Positions 9,085 to 16,935 of a stretch of DNA of 64,000 nucleotides are shown here, piece after piece (the first letter of the stretch is position 1; each line of letters begins with the position of its first letter). The stretch covers positions 62,001 through 126,000 of the forward strand of contig CAWHHJ010000012.1 in NCBI GenBank assembly GCA_963829085.1, read 5' to 3'. Both the position numbers and the translations under genes were made by a program. The notes under the pieces are model-generated. The model ran no database searches. It saw only the letters and a list, made by a program, of their open reading frames with translations, and had not been told where the DNA came from. The DNA is from PALSA-1004 sp963829085 (lineage in GTDB: Bacteria > Pseudomonadota > Gammaproteobacteria > Burkholderiales > SG8-41).

Positions 9085-10548
9085 TCACGCCCGGCTGATG
9101 GATTGCATCATGTCACCGAGCGACATCAGCACTGTCACCAGTGCGCGCACGGCCGCGCGTGCCTGTTCCTCGAGGAATTCGCCGTCTTCATCGAGCAGAC
9201 CGCGCCCCATCGTCATGACGATGTTGCCTTCGTCCGGTGACGGCGGCAGGATGCCAAGCACCGCCAGGCCGGCGCTGATGAGATTCATCGAGGCGCCTTT
9301 GTCTTCCGTCGAAAAGATCGGAATGCCGACGTTGCCGCCGTTCCACGTGTCGACGTAATTGATCTCGACTGCGCCGCCGTTGTACGATTTTGAGATAACG
9401 ATGCCGGTCTTATATTTTTTCAGCAGCGGTTTGCACTCGTCCTTCACGACGGCCAGCAGCTTGTCGATGGTACCTCTGATACCTTTTTTGTTGGCGCGGA
9501 TCCAGCGCAGCGCCGCAAGCTGTCCGATGATCGCTTCGCGGCCCGGATCGAACGGCGCGTAAACCCCCTTGCCGTAGGTCATCGATCCGCCGCCAAAGCG
9601 CTCGCTGTGCCATCCCATCGCACGCTGGAGCGGAATCAGGTATTCGTTGCGGCCGACGATCAATCCGCTTGTCGGGGCACCCGCGACCTTGTCCATGCTA
9701 TAGAGAACGAGCGATGCGCCGAGCTTGACCGGATGGGCGCCTAGGAACGGGATGCCGCGCGCGTTGTCGATGATGTACGGAATCTCGAAGTCGCGAGCCA
9801 GCTCGCCCATCGACGCCTTGAGGTCGGACGTCACGCCATCGGCTTTCTCGCCATAGCCGTAACCCGGCGAATCGTAGCCGAGTGACATCAGCGCTGATAC
9901 CGTGGTCACATTGCGCTCGATCAGCTTGCGCAGTTTGACTGCCGTTTTCTTTGCATTGACAGTCGTCAGCAAAGGGACAACGAAAGACTTGATGCCATGC
10001 ACTTCGTAGCGCGCACCCTCAATCGGCGTGATGATGACATCGAGATTGTTCAGACGCCGGCCGAGCACGCCAAGCTCGCCGCCGATGTTTGCGCGGTCGG
10101 AAAAAACATCCTTGTACTTGGGCGGGAACGGGCGTCCATAGCCAACCTGATGTTCGCTATGGGCTTCATAAAGCGCAATGTAGCGAGTGCGATAGTTGTC
10201 GCCGCGACCGGCGAGCGGCGGCGTCGCCAGCGTGTCGAGGCTCGCCCATACGGCCGCCTCACAGGTATTGATCGGGATAGCATCAAAGTCGTCGCCGTAT
10301 TCTTCTTTGACGACGATGCGGATGTCTTCGATGTACTGAACCAGATTGCGCGTGCTTCGCGCGCCATCGTTCATCGCCTTCACGATATCGCGGCGCAGAT
10401 AGGCGGGCCGCGCTGAGTTGCTGCCGGTCAGTCCAATGGTACCCTGCCACGCTTTAGGCACATTGACCTTTTTGGCCTGGCCTTCGACGAGTTTGAGGAA
10501 CTCCCCTTTGCGCTCGCCCAGCTTCTGATACATCTGGTGTCTGAACAT
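9085..10548 (-). CDS. Fold-type I PLP-dependent enzyme, SelA/aminotransferase-V-like (exact function unknown)
   Basis: A 487-residue enzyme. The ATG at 10548 is chosen because GAGGGAGA lies just upstream; the frame is open for another 77 codons but that part looks non-coding. The PLP Asp lies in Y-I-I-D-N-A-R-G-I-P-F (Asp261), and the Schiff-base Lys is probably Lys287 in Y-S-M-D-K-V-A-G-A-P-T-S-G-L-I-V-G, which resembles the D-K-x-x-G-G-P-Q-A-G-x-I-x-G block of SelA and related lyases. The N-terminal region has T-G-S-N-S-A-R-P-A-Y-L and a Tyr/Lys-rich segment. It lacks a clear SelA N-terminal tRNA-binding domain, so it is probably a lyase or transferase acting on an amino acid. It follows another PLP enzyme in the same run. 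Confidence 0.75.
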   Translation of the reverse strand: MFRHQMYQKLGERKGEFLKLVEGQAKKVNVPKAWQGTIGLTGSNSARPAYLRRDIVKAMNDGARSTRNLVQYIEDIRIVVKEEYGDDFDAIPINTCEAAVWASLDTLATPPLAGRGDNYRTRYIALYEAHSEHQVGYGRPFPPKYKDVFSDRANIGGELGVLGRRLNNLDVIITPIEGARYEVHGIKSFVVPLLTTVNAKKTAVKLRKLIERNVTTVSALMSLGYDSPGYGYGEKADGVTSDLKASMGELARDFEIPYIIDNARGIPFLGAHPVKLGASLVLYSMDKVAGAPTSGLIVGRNEYLIPLQRAMGWHSERFGGGSMTYGKGVYAPFDPGREAIIGQLAALRWIRANKKGIRGTIDKLLAVVKDECKPLLKKYKTGIVISKSYNGGAVEINYVDTWNGGNVGIPIFSTEDKGASMNLISAGLAVLGILPPSPDEGNIVMTMGRGLLDEDGEFLEEQARAAVRALVTVLMSLGDMMQSISRA

Positions 10549-10652
10549 AGTCTCTCCCTCGTCCTGCCGCCGATTCTTTTGCGCGCCGCTCACCAGCGCT
10601 TGCCGCTTTGCGGCGACACTCGCGCTGACTGCATCAATTGATCGCGCAACGG

Positions 10653-11858
10653 CTACTTGCGGCCGATTACTTCGCGGCTTAGTGCGAGCACGCGCTCGAC
10701 ATCCTGCATATTGTTGTAGACGTGGAACGAGAAGCGCAGTACGCCGCGCCGCATGGACAGCTTTACTTTGTTGCTGCACAGATGCGCATACAGCTTGTTC
10801 ATGGTCTCATCGCTGCTCGCCTTGTCGCCGCCCGAACCGTATTGGCCGACCGTCACGATTTCGCCGATCTGCGGACCCGGTTTGCCCGCGCATACCGGCA
10901 GTCCGAGGTCGAGCAGACCCTGGGCGAGCGCGTGCGCAAGCTTAACGGTGTGCGATTCGATGTTTTTCGTGCCGATGCTCAGGAGTAACTTGAGCGATTC
11001 GTGTACTGCGCATACGGCCGCGAAGTTGTAGTTGCCGAGATCGAAACGGCGCGCCGCCGGCATGAACTTGAATGTACCGTCGCCGAGGTCTGATTCGTGC
11101 ACGTCGGCGCGTCCCATGTCGATGCCGAAACGCGCGACGTAGGGAGGGTGCATCTTCTCCGCGAGCTCGCGGCGCACGTACAGGAAGCCCATGCCATAAA
11201 GTGCGAGCAGACCTTTTTGCGTCGAGATCGCCAGCGCATCGATATTCGACAGTTTGACGTCGGTGTGCAGCACGCCGCCTGATTGAGCAGCATCAACCAG
11301 AAATATCACGCGACGTGCCCGGCAGGCTGCGCCGAGTTTGTCGATGTCGGTGCGGAATCCGGGTGAGAAGCTCACGCTGGAAGCAGTCAGCACGCGCGTG
11401 CGATCATCGATGGCAGCGATCATTTCATCGACCGGCATGTAGCCGTTGCGATGATGCACATAGCGCACTTGCACGCCGTAGCGCTGCAGGTTGAGCCACA
11501 GAAAAATATTGTTCGGATGCTCGAGCTCCGGGCACACGATCACGTTATCGCCGCTCTTCCAATCCAGAGAGCTCGCGACAATATTGAGGCCTTCCGAAAT
11601 ATTCTTCGTATACGTGACCTCATCCGGATGAGCATTGATGAGCTCCGCGAAGCGATTGCGCGCTTCTTCGGTGATGGCGAATAGCCGGTCCTTATCGATG
11701 CGCCCGTACATCGCGTCCTTCAGATGCGCGTCGATTGCCGCGCATACCTCGGTGGACAGGAGGCCGCGTCCGCCCAGGTCAAGGTAAGTACAGCTTTGCA
11801 TGCCGGGGAAGTGATTGCGGGCATCTGCGATCGGATTGGCTTGAAGTGTCGTGTCCAT
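10653..11858 (-). CDS. Aminotransferase class V family PLP enzyme (cysteine desulfurase/epimerase-like)
   Basis: A 401-residue protein from the ATG at 11858. It has the class V layout: Y-L-D-L-G-G-R-G at residue 25, E-H-P-N-N near 113 for substrate and PLP contacts, the PLP Asp in F-L-V-D-A-A-Q-S-G-G (Asp189), and the Schiff-base Lys215 in I-S-T-Q-K-G-L-L-A-L-Y-G. The family includes cysteine desulfurases, selenocysteine lyases, kynureninases and isopenicillin-N epimerase-like enzymes. No active-site Cys loop typical of desulfurases is obvious, so desulfurase is not assured. Its context between Bug genes and next to a racemase-like gene suggests amino acid catabolism. Confidence 0.85.
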   Translation of the reverse strand: MDTTLQANPIADARNHFPGMQSCTYLDLGGRGLLSTEVCAAIDAHLKDAMYGRIDKDRLFAITEEARNRFAELINAHPDEVTYTKNISEGLNIVASSLDWKSGDNVIVCPELEHPNNIFLWLNLQRYGVQVRYVHHRNGYMPVDEMIAAIDDRTRVLTASSVSFSPGFRTDIDKLGAACRARRVIFLVDAAQSGGVLHTDVKLSNIDALAISTQKGLLALYGMGFLYVRRELAEKMHPPYVARFGIDMGRADVHESDLGDGTFKFMPAARRFDLGNYNFAAVCAVHESLKLLLSIGTKNIESHTVKLAHALAQGLLDLGLPVCAGKPGPQIGEIVTVGQYGSGGDKASSDETMNKLYAHLCSNKVKLSMRRGVLRFSFHVYNNMQDVERVLALSREVIGRK

Positions 11859-11893
11859 GGAAATATTCTCGCTGGTTGGTGAGTGAAGTAGTC

Positions 11894-12910
11894 TTATTCC
11901 GCGCGGATACCGGCGTCTTTGACGATTTTGCTCCATTTGCCGACTTGGAACTTGATCACTTGCGCAAACTCCTGCGGCGTGTTGCCGACCGGCACGAAGC
12001 CAAGATCGATCAGCCGCTTGCGAACGTCGGGCGTATTGATGATATTTACGATGTCGGCATTGAGCCGCGCGACGATAGCTGTTGGCGTTCCTGCAGGCGC
12101 CAGGATGCCTTGCAGGTGATCGGACTCGACCGCGGGAAATCCCGCTTCGATGAACGTCGGTACGTCCGCGGCGGCCGGCGAGCGCTTGTTGCTCGTAATC
12201 GCGAGCGTTCTAAGCGTTCCGGCCGATGCATGCGGCAGCACCGCGGGCAACGACGCAAATGCAAGCTGCACTTGTCCACCGAGAACGGCGATCACAGCCG
12301 GGCCTGCGCCGCTGAACGGCACATGCGTGACGTCGACGCCTGCGGCGAGCTTGAAGAGCTCACCGGCAAGGTGCTGCGCACTGCCGGCGCCCGGCGAAGC
12401 GTAATTGAATTTGCCGGGGCTCGACTTTATGAGCGCCACGAGCTCTTTGACTGTTTTTGCATTCACGGACGGATGCTCGACGAGCAGACTGGGCGCGCTC
12501 GCAATGTAAGTCACCGGCGCGAAGTCTTTGATCGGATCGTACGGAACCTGTGCGTAGAGACTCGGATTTACGACAAAGTTGCTGCTGACGATCAGCAGCA
12601 CATGGCCGTCGGGCGTTGACTTTGCGGCCACACCCATGGCGATGTTGCCGCCGGCGCCGGCGCGGTTGTCGATCACGATTTGCTGATGCAGGGTTTCGCC
12701 GAGCCTTACGGAAATGATGCGGGCCAGTGCGTCGGTGGAGCCGCCCGGCGGCACGGGCACGATGAGGCGAATCGGGCGCGAAGGGTAGGTGTCTGCCGTC
12801 TGCGCGGATGCGATAGCCGGCACCGCGCATGCAAGCGCGAGCTTAACCAGACGCGCAGATTTATTCGCCAAGGTAAATCCGCGGGATCGACTGACGCACT
12901 TCGAGTGCAA
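11894..12910 (-). CDS. TctC/Bug substrate-binding protein, sister of the one at 13991-14965
   Basis: The ligand loops are V-P-V-P-P-G-G-S-T-D and V-I-D-N-R-A-G-A-G-G-N-I-A-M-G; the inter-domain strand is V-P-F-S-G-A-G-P-A-V-I-A-V-L-G. Phe-Ser replaces the usual Tyr-Lys, a feature shared with the Bug protein on the other side of the racemase-like gene, so the two look like a duplication. The frame is open to an ATG at 12910, but a TTG at 12871 gives only an 11-base overlap with the racemase-like gene and leaves a clean signal peptide (K-L-A-L-A-C-A-V-P-A-I-A-S-A-Q). I favour the TTG. A PLP enzyme follows after 35 bases. Confidence 0.9.
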   Translation of the reverse strand: MHSKCVSRSRGFTLANKSARLVKLALACAVPAIASAQTADTYPSRPIRLIVPVPPGGSTDALARIISVRLGETLHQQIVIDNRAGAGGNIAMGVAAKSTPDGHVLLIVSSNFVVNPSLYAQVPYDPIKDFAPVTYIASAPSLLVEHPSVNAKTVKELVALIKSSPGKFNYASPGAGSAQHLAGELFKLAAGVDVTHVPFSGAGPAVIAVLGGQVQLAFASLPAVLPHASAGTLRTLAITSNKRSPAAADVPTFIEAGFPAVESDHLQGILAPAGTPTAIVARLNADIVNIINTPDVRKRLIDLGFVPVGNTPQEFAQVIKFQVGKWSKIVKDAGIRAE

Positions 12911-13991
12911 GATCCGGTACGCGTGATGCGCCCTGTTTGATCACGACTTCGTCCGGTGTGATGCGGCTGCCTTCCTGTGCGCCGATGATCATGACTTCGT
13001 CGCCGACCGACGCGGTTGGCAGTGTCGTCAGGTCAATGCGCGTGTACTCGAGCGCCGGTGCTGCAAGTATCGGTACGCGGGTGCCGCGCACCAGCACTTC
13101 GCCGCAATGAAGGCGGTGCATGCCGTCGCTGTAGCCGATCGGAATGATGCCGATGCGCATGCCGGCCTTTATGCGAAAGGGTGCCTCGTCCAGAAAAGCG
13201 GTTCGTGAAACATTGCGGACCTGAATCAGGTGACTTTTAAGGGCGTGAAAAGGCTGGTATTCGTCCGACGGATCATTCGGATTCAGCGCCGAAAAAAGTG
13301 CCGCGCCCGGATCTACCGCATTGAGCGCCATCGATTGACCGGCCAGGCGCAGAACCTTCGAGCTTGCGACCACTTTGAAGGGGACCGTGATGCCCGCTTG
13401 CTCGATCGCTGTGCAAGCATCCAGGTAGCGCTGAAATTGCCACGCGAGCGCTTCCTCATAGCGTCCCTTGGCCGGAACATTCGGGTGCGCGTTCAGCACG
13501 TGCATGCGCAGCTTTCCGCTTGCGGTCACCGCTTTCACGAAGCGGACAGCATCTTCCGCGGGAATGCCGATGCGTTCGGGCCCGACCTCGACCTTGACCG
13601 CAACTTTGATTTCTTTCCGCGCGTGCCGTGCGAAAACAGCAAGCGATTCTTCGCTGTGCAGCGTTGCGATGAGGTCGTGATTCTCCGCGGCCCGTACGAT
13701 GTGTTCAGCCGGGACATTGCCTGCATATACGAGAATCGGCACGCGGATGCCTGCTTCGCGCAATCGTACCGCGTCATCCAGACTGACGAGGGAGATCGCA
13801 TCAGCGCCCGCCGCGATTACGGTCTTCGCAGCCGGCAGCAGTCCATAGCCGTATGCGTTGGCTTTGAGAGTGGCAAAAAAATGTATCGATGGGCCGATTG
13901 TCTGACGCACCGCGCGGACGCAGCGCGCCACCGCCGATAGATCGATCTCGAAGCGGTTCGGCCTGACGAGCGTTTCATCGGGCGTCTGCAT
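12861..13991 (-). CDS. Alanine racemase-family PLP protein with altered catalytic Tyr region
   Basis: The first domain carries the PLP Lys block K-A-N-A-Y-G-Y-G (Lys43) and the barrel strands expected of Alr. The second domain has I-P-I-G-Y-S-D-G-M-H-R. In true alanine racemases the second catalytic base is a Tyr in S-Y-G about twenty residues before that G-Y-A-D-G; here the region reads A-F-L-D-E-A-P-F with no Tyr. The usual S-M-D-Q block is also replaced, by A-L-E-Y-T-R-I-D-L. It may therefore act on another amino acid, or only in one direction. The ATG at 13991 shares its A with the TAA of the preceding Bug gene (TAATG), hence tight coupling. Length 376, normal for Alr. Confidence 0.85.
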   Translation of the reverse strand: MQTPDETLVRPNRFEIDLSAVARCVRAVRQTIGPSIHFFATLKANAYGYGLLPAAKTVIAAGADAISLVSLDDAVRLREAGIRVPILVYAGNVPAEHIVRAAENHDLIATLHSEESLAVFARHARKEIKVAVKVEVGPERIGIPAEDAVRFVKAVTASGKLRMHVLNAHPNVPAKGRYEEALAWQFQRYLDACTAIEQAGITVPFKVVASSKVLRLAGQSMALNAVDPGAALFSALNPNDPSDEYQPFHALKSHLIQVRNVSRTAFLDEAPFRIKAGMRIGIIPIGYSDGMHRLHCGEVLVRGTRVPILAAPALEYTRIDLTTLPTASVGDEVMIIGAQEGSRITPDEVVIKQGASRVPDLALEVRQSIPRIYLGE

Positions 13992-14965
13992 TACAGCTTT
14001 ATGCCCGTCTGCTTGATGAATTTGCTCCACTTCGAGACTTCGGCGGCGATCTGCTTTGCGAACTGTTCGGGCGAGTTGCCGACCGGCTCGAAGCCAAGAC
14101 CATCGAGTCGCTTTTTCACCTCCGCACTCTGCAGCATGTTCAATATTTCTGCGTTCATCTGATTCACGACAGGACGCGGCGTTCCTGCGGGCATCACGAC
14201 GCCCTGCCAGAAATCGACTTCAAACCCCGGATAGCCCGATTCGTCGAAAGTCGGGACGTCCGGAATTGCGGCGGCGCGTTTCAGCGTGGTCACTGCAATC
14301 GGCCGCAGCGTTCCATTGGCGATTTGCGCGCGTACCGCAGGCAGCGACGAGAAAGCCATCTGCACCTGAGCGCCCAGCACCGCGATGACGGCAGGACCGG
14401 CACCGTTAAACGGGATATGCGAAATGTCGAGGCCAGCCGTGTTCTTGAAGAGCTCGCCGGCGAGGTGCTGTCCCGTGCCTGCACCCGAGGAAGCGTAGTT
14501 GTACTTCCCTGGCGACGCCTTAATAAGTCCAACCAGCTCCTTGACCGACTTCGCCGCTACCGATGGGTGCACAACGAGCACGGTCGATGCGCTGGCCACG
14601 TTGCTGATCGGTGCGAAATCCTTCACCGCGTCGTACGGAATCTGCTCATAGAGGCTCGGGTTCACCGTGAAAGCGCTGCTCGCAATCGACATGACGCTTC
14701 CATCCGGTGTCGCTTTCGCCGCGATGCCCATGCCGATGTTGCCGCCGGCCCCCGCACGATTGTCGACGATCACCTGGCGCTTCATGGTCTCGGTTAGATG
14801 TTGGGCAATGATGCGGCCGAGAACGTCGGAGGCGCCGCCGGGCGCAAAAGGCACGATGAGACGAATCGGGCGATCGTTCGTTTCCGCTGCCGGGACGCCG
14901 CGGGCGAACACTGCGAGACAAACGCCTAAGATCAATGCAGTTGCGCGCATCACGCCGAGATTCAT
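13991..14965 (-). CDS. TctC/Bug substrate-binding protein in the hyu-type operon
   Basis: 324 residues. The signal peptide of about 27 residues ends G-V-P-A-A-E, followed directly by T-N-D-R-P-I-R-L-I-V-P-F-A-P-G-G-A-S-D; the usual Y-P-x-K-P start is missing. The strand I-P-F-N-G-A-G-P-A-V-I-A-V-L-G and the H-L-A-G-E-L-F-K helix match the Bug protein at 11894 closely. Its ATG overlaps the hyuB-like stop in an ATGA and its stop overlaps the racemase-like start, so three consecutive genes are coupled. A role in capturing the substrate of this operon is likely but unproved. Confidence 0.93.
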   Translation of the reverse strand: MNLGVMRATALILGVCLAVFARGVPAAETNDRPIRLIVPFAPGGASDVLGRIIAQHLTETMKRQVIVDNRAGAGGNIGMGIAAKATPDGSVMSIASSAFTVNPSLYEQIPYDAVKDFAPISNVASASTVLVVHPSVAAKSVKELVGLIKASPGKYNYASSGAGTGQHLAGELFKNTAGLDISHIPFNGAGPAVIAVLGAQVQMAFSSLPAVRAQIANGTLRPIAVTTLKRAAAIPDVPTFDESGYPGFEVDFWQGVVMPAGTPRPVVNQMNAEILNMLQSAEVKKRLDGLGFEPVGNSPEQFAKQIAAEVSKWSKFIKQTGIKL

Positions 14966-16935
14966 ATCCCTGATTTTCCCGAAAACCCGATGAAGATCAA
15001 ATCAAGCCGCTGATAAACGACATAAGCGCAGATGAAATCGATACGCCGCACTCTGAACGTGAGCTCTGCAATCGAATCTGCTCTGTCTCTGCCGTCATTT
15101 TTAAAATCATCATCTATGTTCTGCGCCGAGCCAGCAAATGAACTGGCTCTCACACTGCGGGCGCCGTTTCTTTCGCTGCATTTTCGCATCGGTGCATTGC
15201 GCCTGCTGCGCACCTCGCGCGTTCCTTCTGCATCTAACTGACCGCTGACTGCATCGATGACGACGCCGTACTTATCGAGCGCACGCGCGCGGCTGATTTT
15301 TTGCTCGGCTACGTCTTCTGCGACGGCGGACGGGTCGCGCAGGAACGGTTCGCCGTAACCCCCGGACGCGGCCATCTCGGCGCGCATCAAGTCGCCTCGC
15401 CGCAAGACGCGAATGAACTTCGATGGCAGAACTTCGGCTTCGTCCGTGCCTGGATTCAGGCATGCGCTGGCGCATGCGCCTTCTTCGCCGCCGAAGATGC
15501 CCCAAGGCGCGTGCAAAAAGCGGTCCTGCCGCACCTGCACCATCGCTTCACTCGAGAGGATGCGATAGTCGCGCACGATTCCCAATGCGCCGCGATACTT
15601 GCCCGGGCCTTCCGTATCCGGCAAAAAAGCATACTGCTCGACGCGCAACGGGTTTTCCGCCTCGATGAATTCAACGGGTGCGTTCGCAAGGTTGCCGATG
15701 CAGTTAGGTCCGGCATCCTGGCCGTCGCGATCGGGACCGCCGCCATGCCCGGTGTTATTGTGAAACTCGAGATGCAGCGAGCGATGTCCGTCGTCGTCGA
15801 ATGTCGACACTGCGATGGCGAATTCAGAGCCGCCCGTGCATGCGGTCAAACGATCGGGGAGCAGCTTCACCAGCGCTCCGAGGACGGCGGTACGGATTCG
15901 ATAGCCGCTCTGTCCGCGCGAGCCGAAAGCCGCGGGGAACGGCGCATTGACGAACGTGCCGACGGGCGCGATCACTTCGATCGGCCGATAGAAACCCGCG
16001 TTGCTCGGTATTCCGAGGTCCAGCACTGCACGTACTGCGGCGTAGGCGCACGATGCGGTAAACGCGTAATAACTGTGCACGGCGCCGCCGGTCCTGCGAT
16101 CGGTGCCGCTGAAGTCGATAGTGATTCGGTCGTTCTGCTTGACCAGGCGGACATGGATCTTGACCGGCCCGCCGCCGATGCCGTCGTCGTCATTCCATTC
16201 GGTAAAGTCGGTGGTTCCATCGGGCAGCAGCCGAATTTGCGCACGTGTGAGGCGCTCCGAATACTCGATGAGATCGCTGAGATATGCGCAGAACTCATCG
16301 ACTTTCCAAGCGGAGATCAGTTTGCAAAGCTCATTGGCGGCGAGCTCGATCGCTGCCATTTCCGCGCGGATATCGGCGAGCACTCTCTCGGGCACCCGCG
16401 TGTTGAATTCGATGAAGCGCAGCACAGTGTTGTTGATTCGCCCGGCTTCGACGATTTTGCAGGGCGGAATCCGCAAGCCTTCTTCGAAGATCTCATTGCT
16501 GTCCGCGGCATTGCCACCGGCGACGCGGCCGCCCAAGTCCGTGTGATGCAGAATGATTGCAAGCCAGGCGACACGCCGCCCTTCAGCGAACACGGGCTTG
16601 AACATGTAGACGTCATTCAAATGGCTGCAGCCGGAGTAGGGGTCGTTGCAGATCAGCATATCGCCGTCGACGATATCTTCCCGGATTCCCTCGAGACAGC
16701 CTTTGATGGCCGGCATCATCGCACCGAGATGCACGGGGACCGCGAGACCCTGCGCTACGAGCTGACCGTCGCCGTCGAGCACCGCGGCGGAGAAATCGAG
16801 GCTGTTCTTGACGTTCGACGAGCGCGCCGTGCGCACGATCATGACCATGGCGTTATCGGCGATCGTGATCAGTGCATTGTTCAGCAGCTCGCGCTTCACC
16901 GGATTGATCGCCGCAGTCGCGTTTACTTTGCTCAT
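14962..16935 (-). CDS. HyuB-type subunit of an ATP-dependent hydantoinase/oxoprolinase
   Basis: Subunit of the hydantoinase B/oxoprolinase family, which with HyuA opens cyclic amides such as N-methylhydantoin, 5-oxoproline or lactams using ATP. Family blocks seen: N-D-P-Y-S-G-C-S-H-L-N-D-V near residue 105, H-H-T-D-L-G-G-R-V-A-G-G, I-D-F-S-G-T-D, F-H-N-N-T-G-H-G-G-G-P-D-R-D-G and S-G-G-Y-G-E-P-F. The ATG at 16935 overlaps the hyuA stop as ATGA. The core ends around A-L-D-K-Y-G-V-V-I-D. About 85 further basic, low-similarity residues follow to a TGA that overlaps the next gene as ATGA, so the protein (657 aa) is longer than usual. A lost stop or small frameshift near 15230 is possible. Confidence 0.9.
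   Translation of the reverse strand: MSKVNATAAINPVKRELLNNALITIADNAMVMIVRTARSSNVKNSLDFSAAVLDGDGQLVAQGLAVPVHLGAMMPAIKGCLEGIREDIVDGDMLICNDPYSGCSHLNDVYMFKPVFAEGRRVAWLAIILHHTDLGGRVAGGNAADSNEIFEEGLRIPPCKIVEAGRINNTVLRFIEFNTRVPERVLADIRAEMAAIELAANELCKLISAWKVDEFCAYLSDLIEYSERLTRAQIRLLPDGTTDFTEWNDDDGIGGGPVKIHVRLVKQNDRITIDFSGTDRRTGGAVHSYYAFTASCAYAAVRAVLDLGIPSNAGFYRPIEVIAPVGTFVNAPFPAAFGSRGQSGYRIRTAVLGALVKLLPDRLTACTGGSEFAIAVSTFDDDGHRSLHLEFHNNTGHGGGPDRDGQDAGPNCIGNLANAPVEFIEAENPLRVEQYAFLPDTEGPGKYRGALGIVRDYRILSSEAMVQVRQDRFLHAPWGIFGGEEGACASACLNPGTDEAEVLPSKFIRVLRRGDLMRAEMAASGGYGEPFLRDPSAVAEDVAEQKISRARALDKYGVVIDAVSGQLDAEGTREVRSRRNAPMRKCSERNGARSVRASSFAGSAQNIDDDFKNDGRDRADSIAELTFRVRRIDFICAYVVYQRLDLIFIGFSGKSGI

Noticed and set aside
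9085..10548. Calling the PLP enzyme SelA, because selenoproteins are present
   Set aside because: The N-terminal region and length do not match SelA; only the Lys block is similar.
10549..10779. N-terminal extension of the PLP enzyme up to 10779
   Set aside because: The added 77 residues are Arg/Ala-rich and unlike the family, and GAGGGAGA supports the ATG at 10548.
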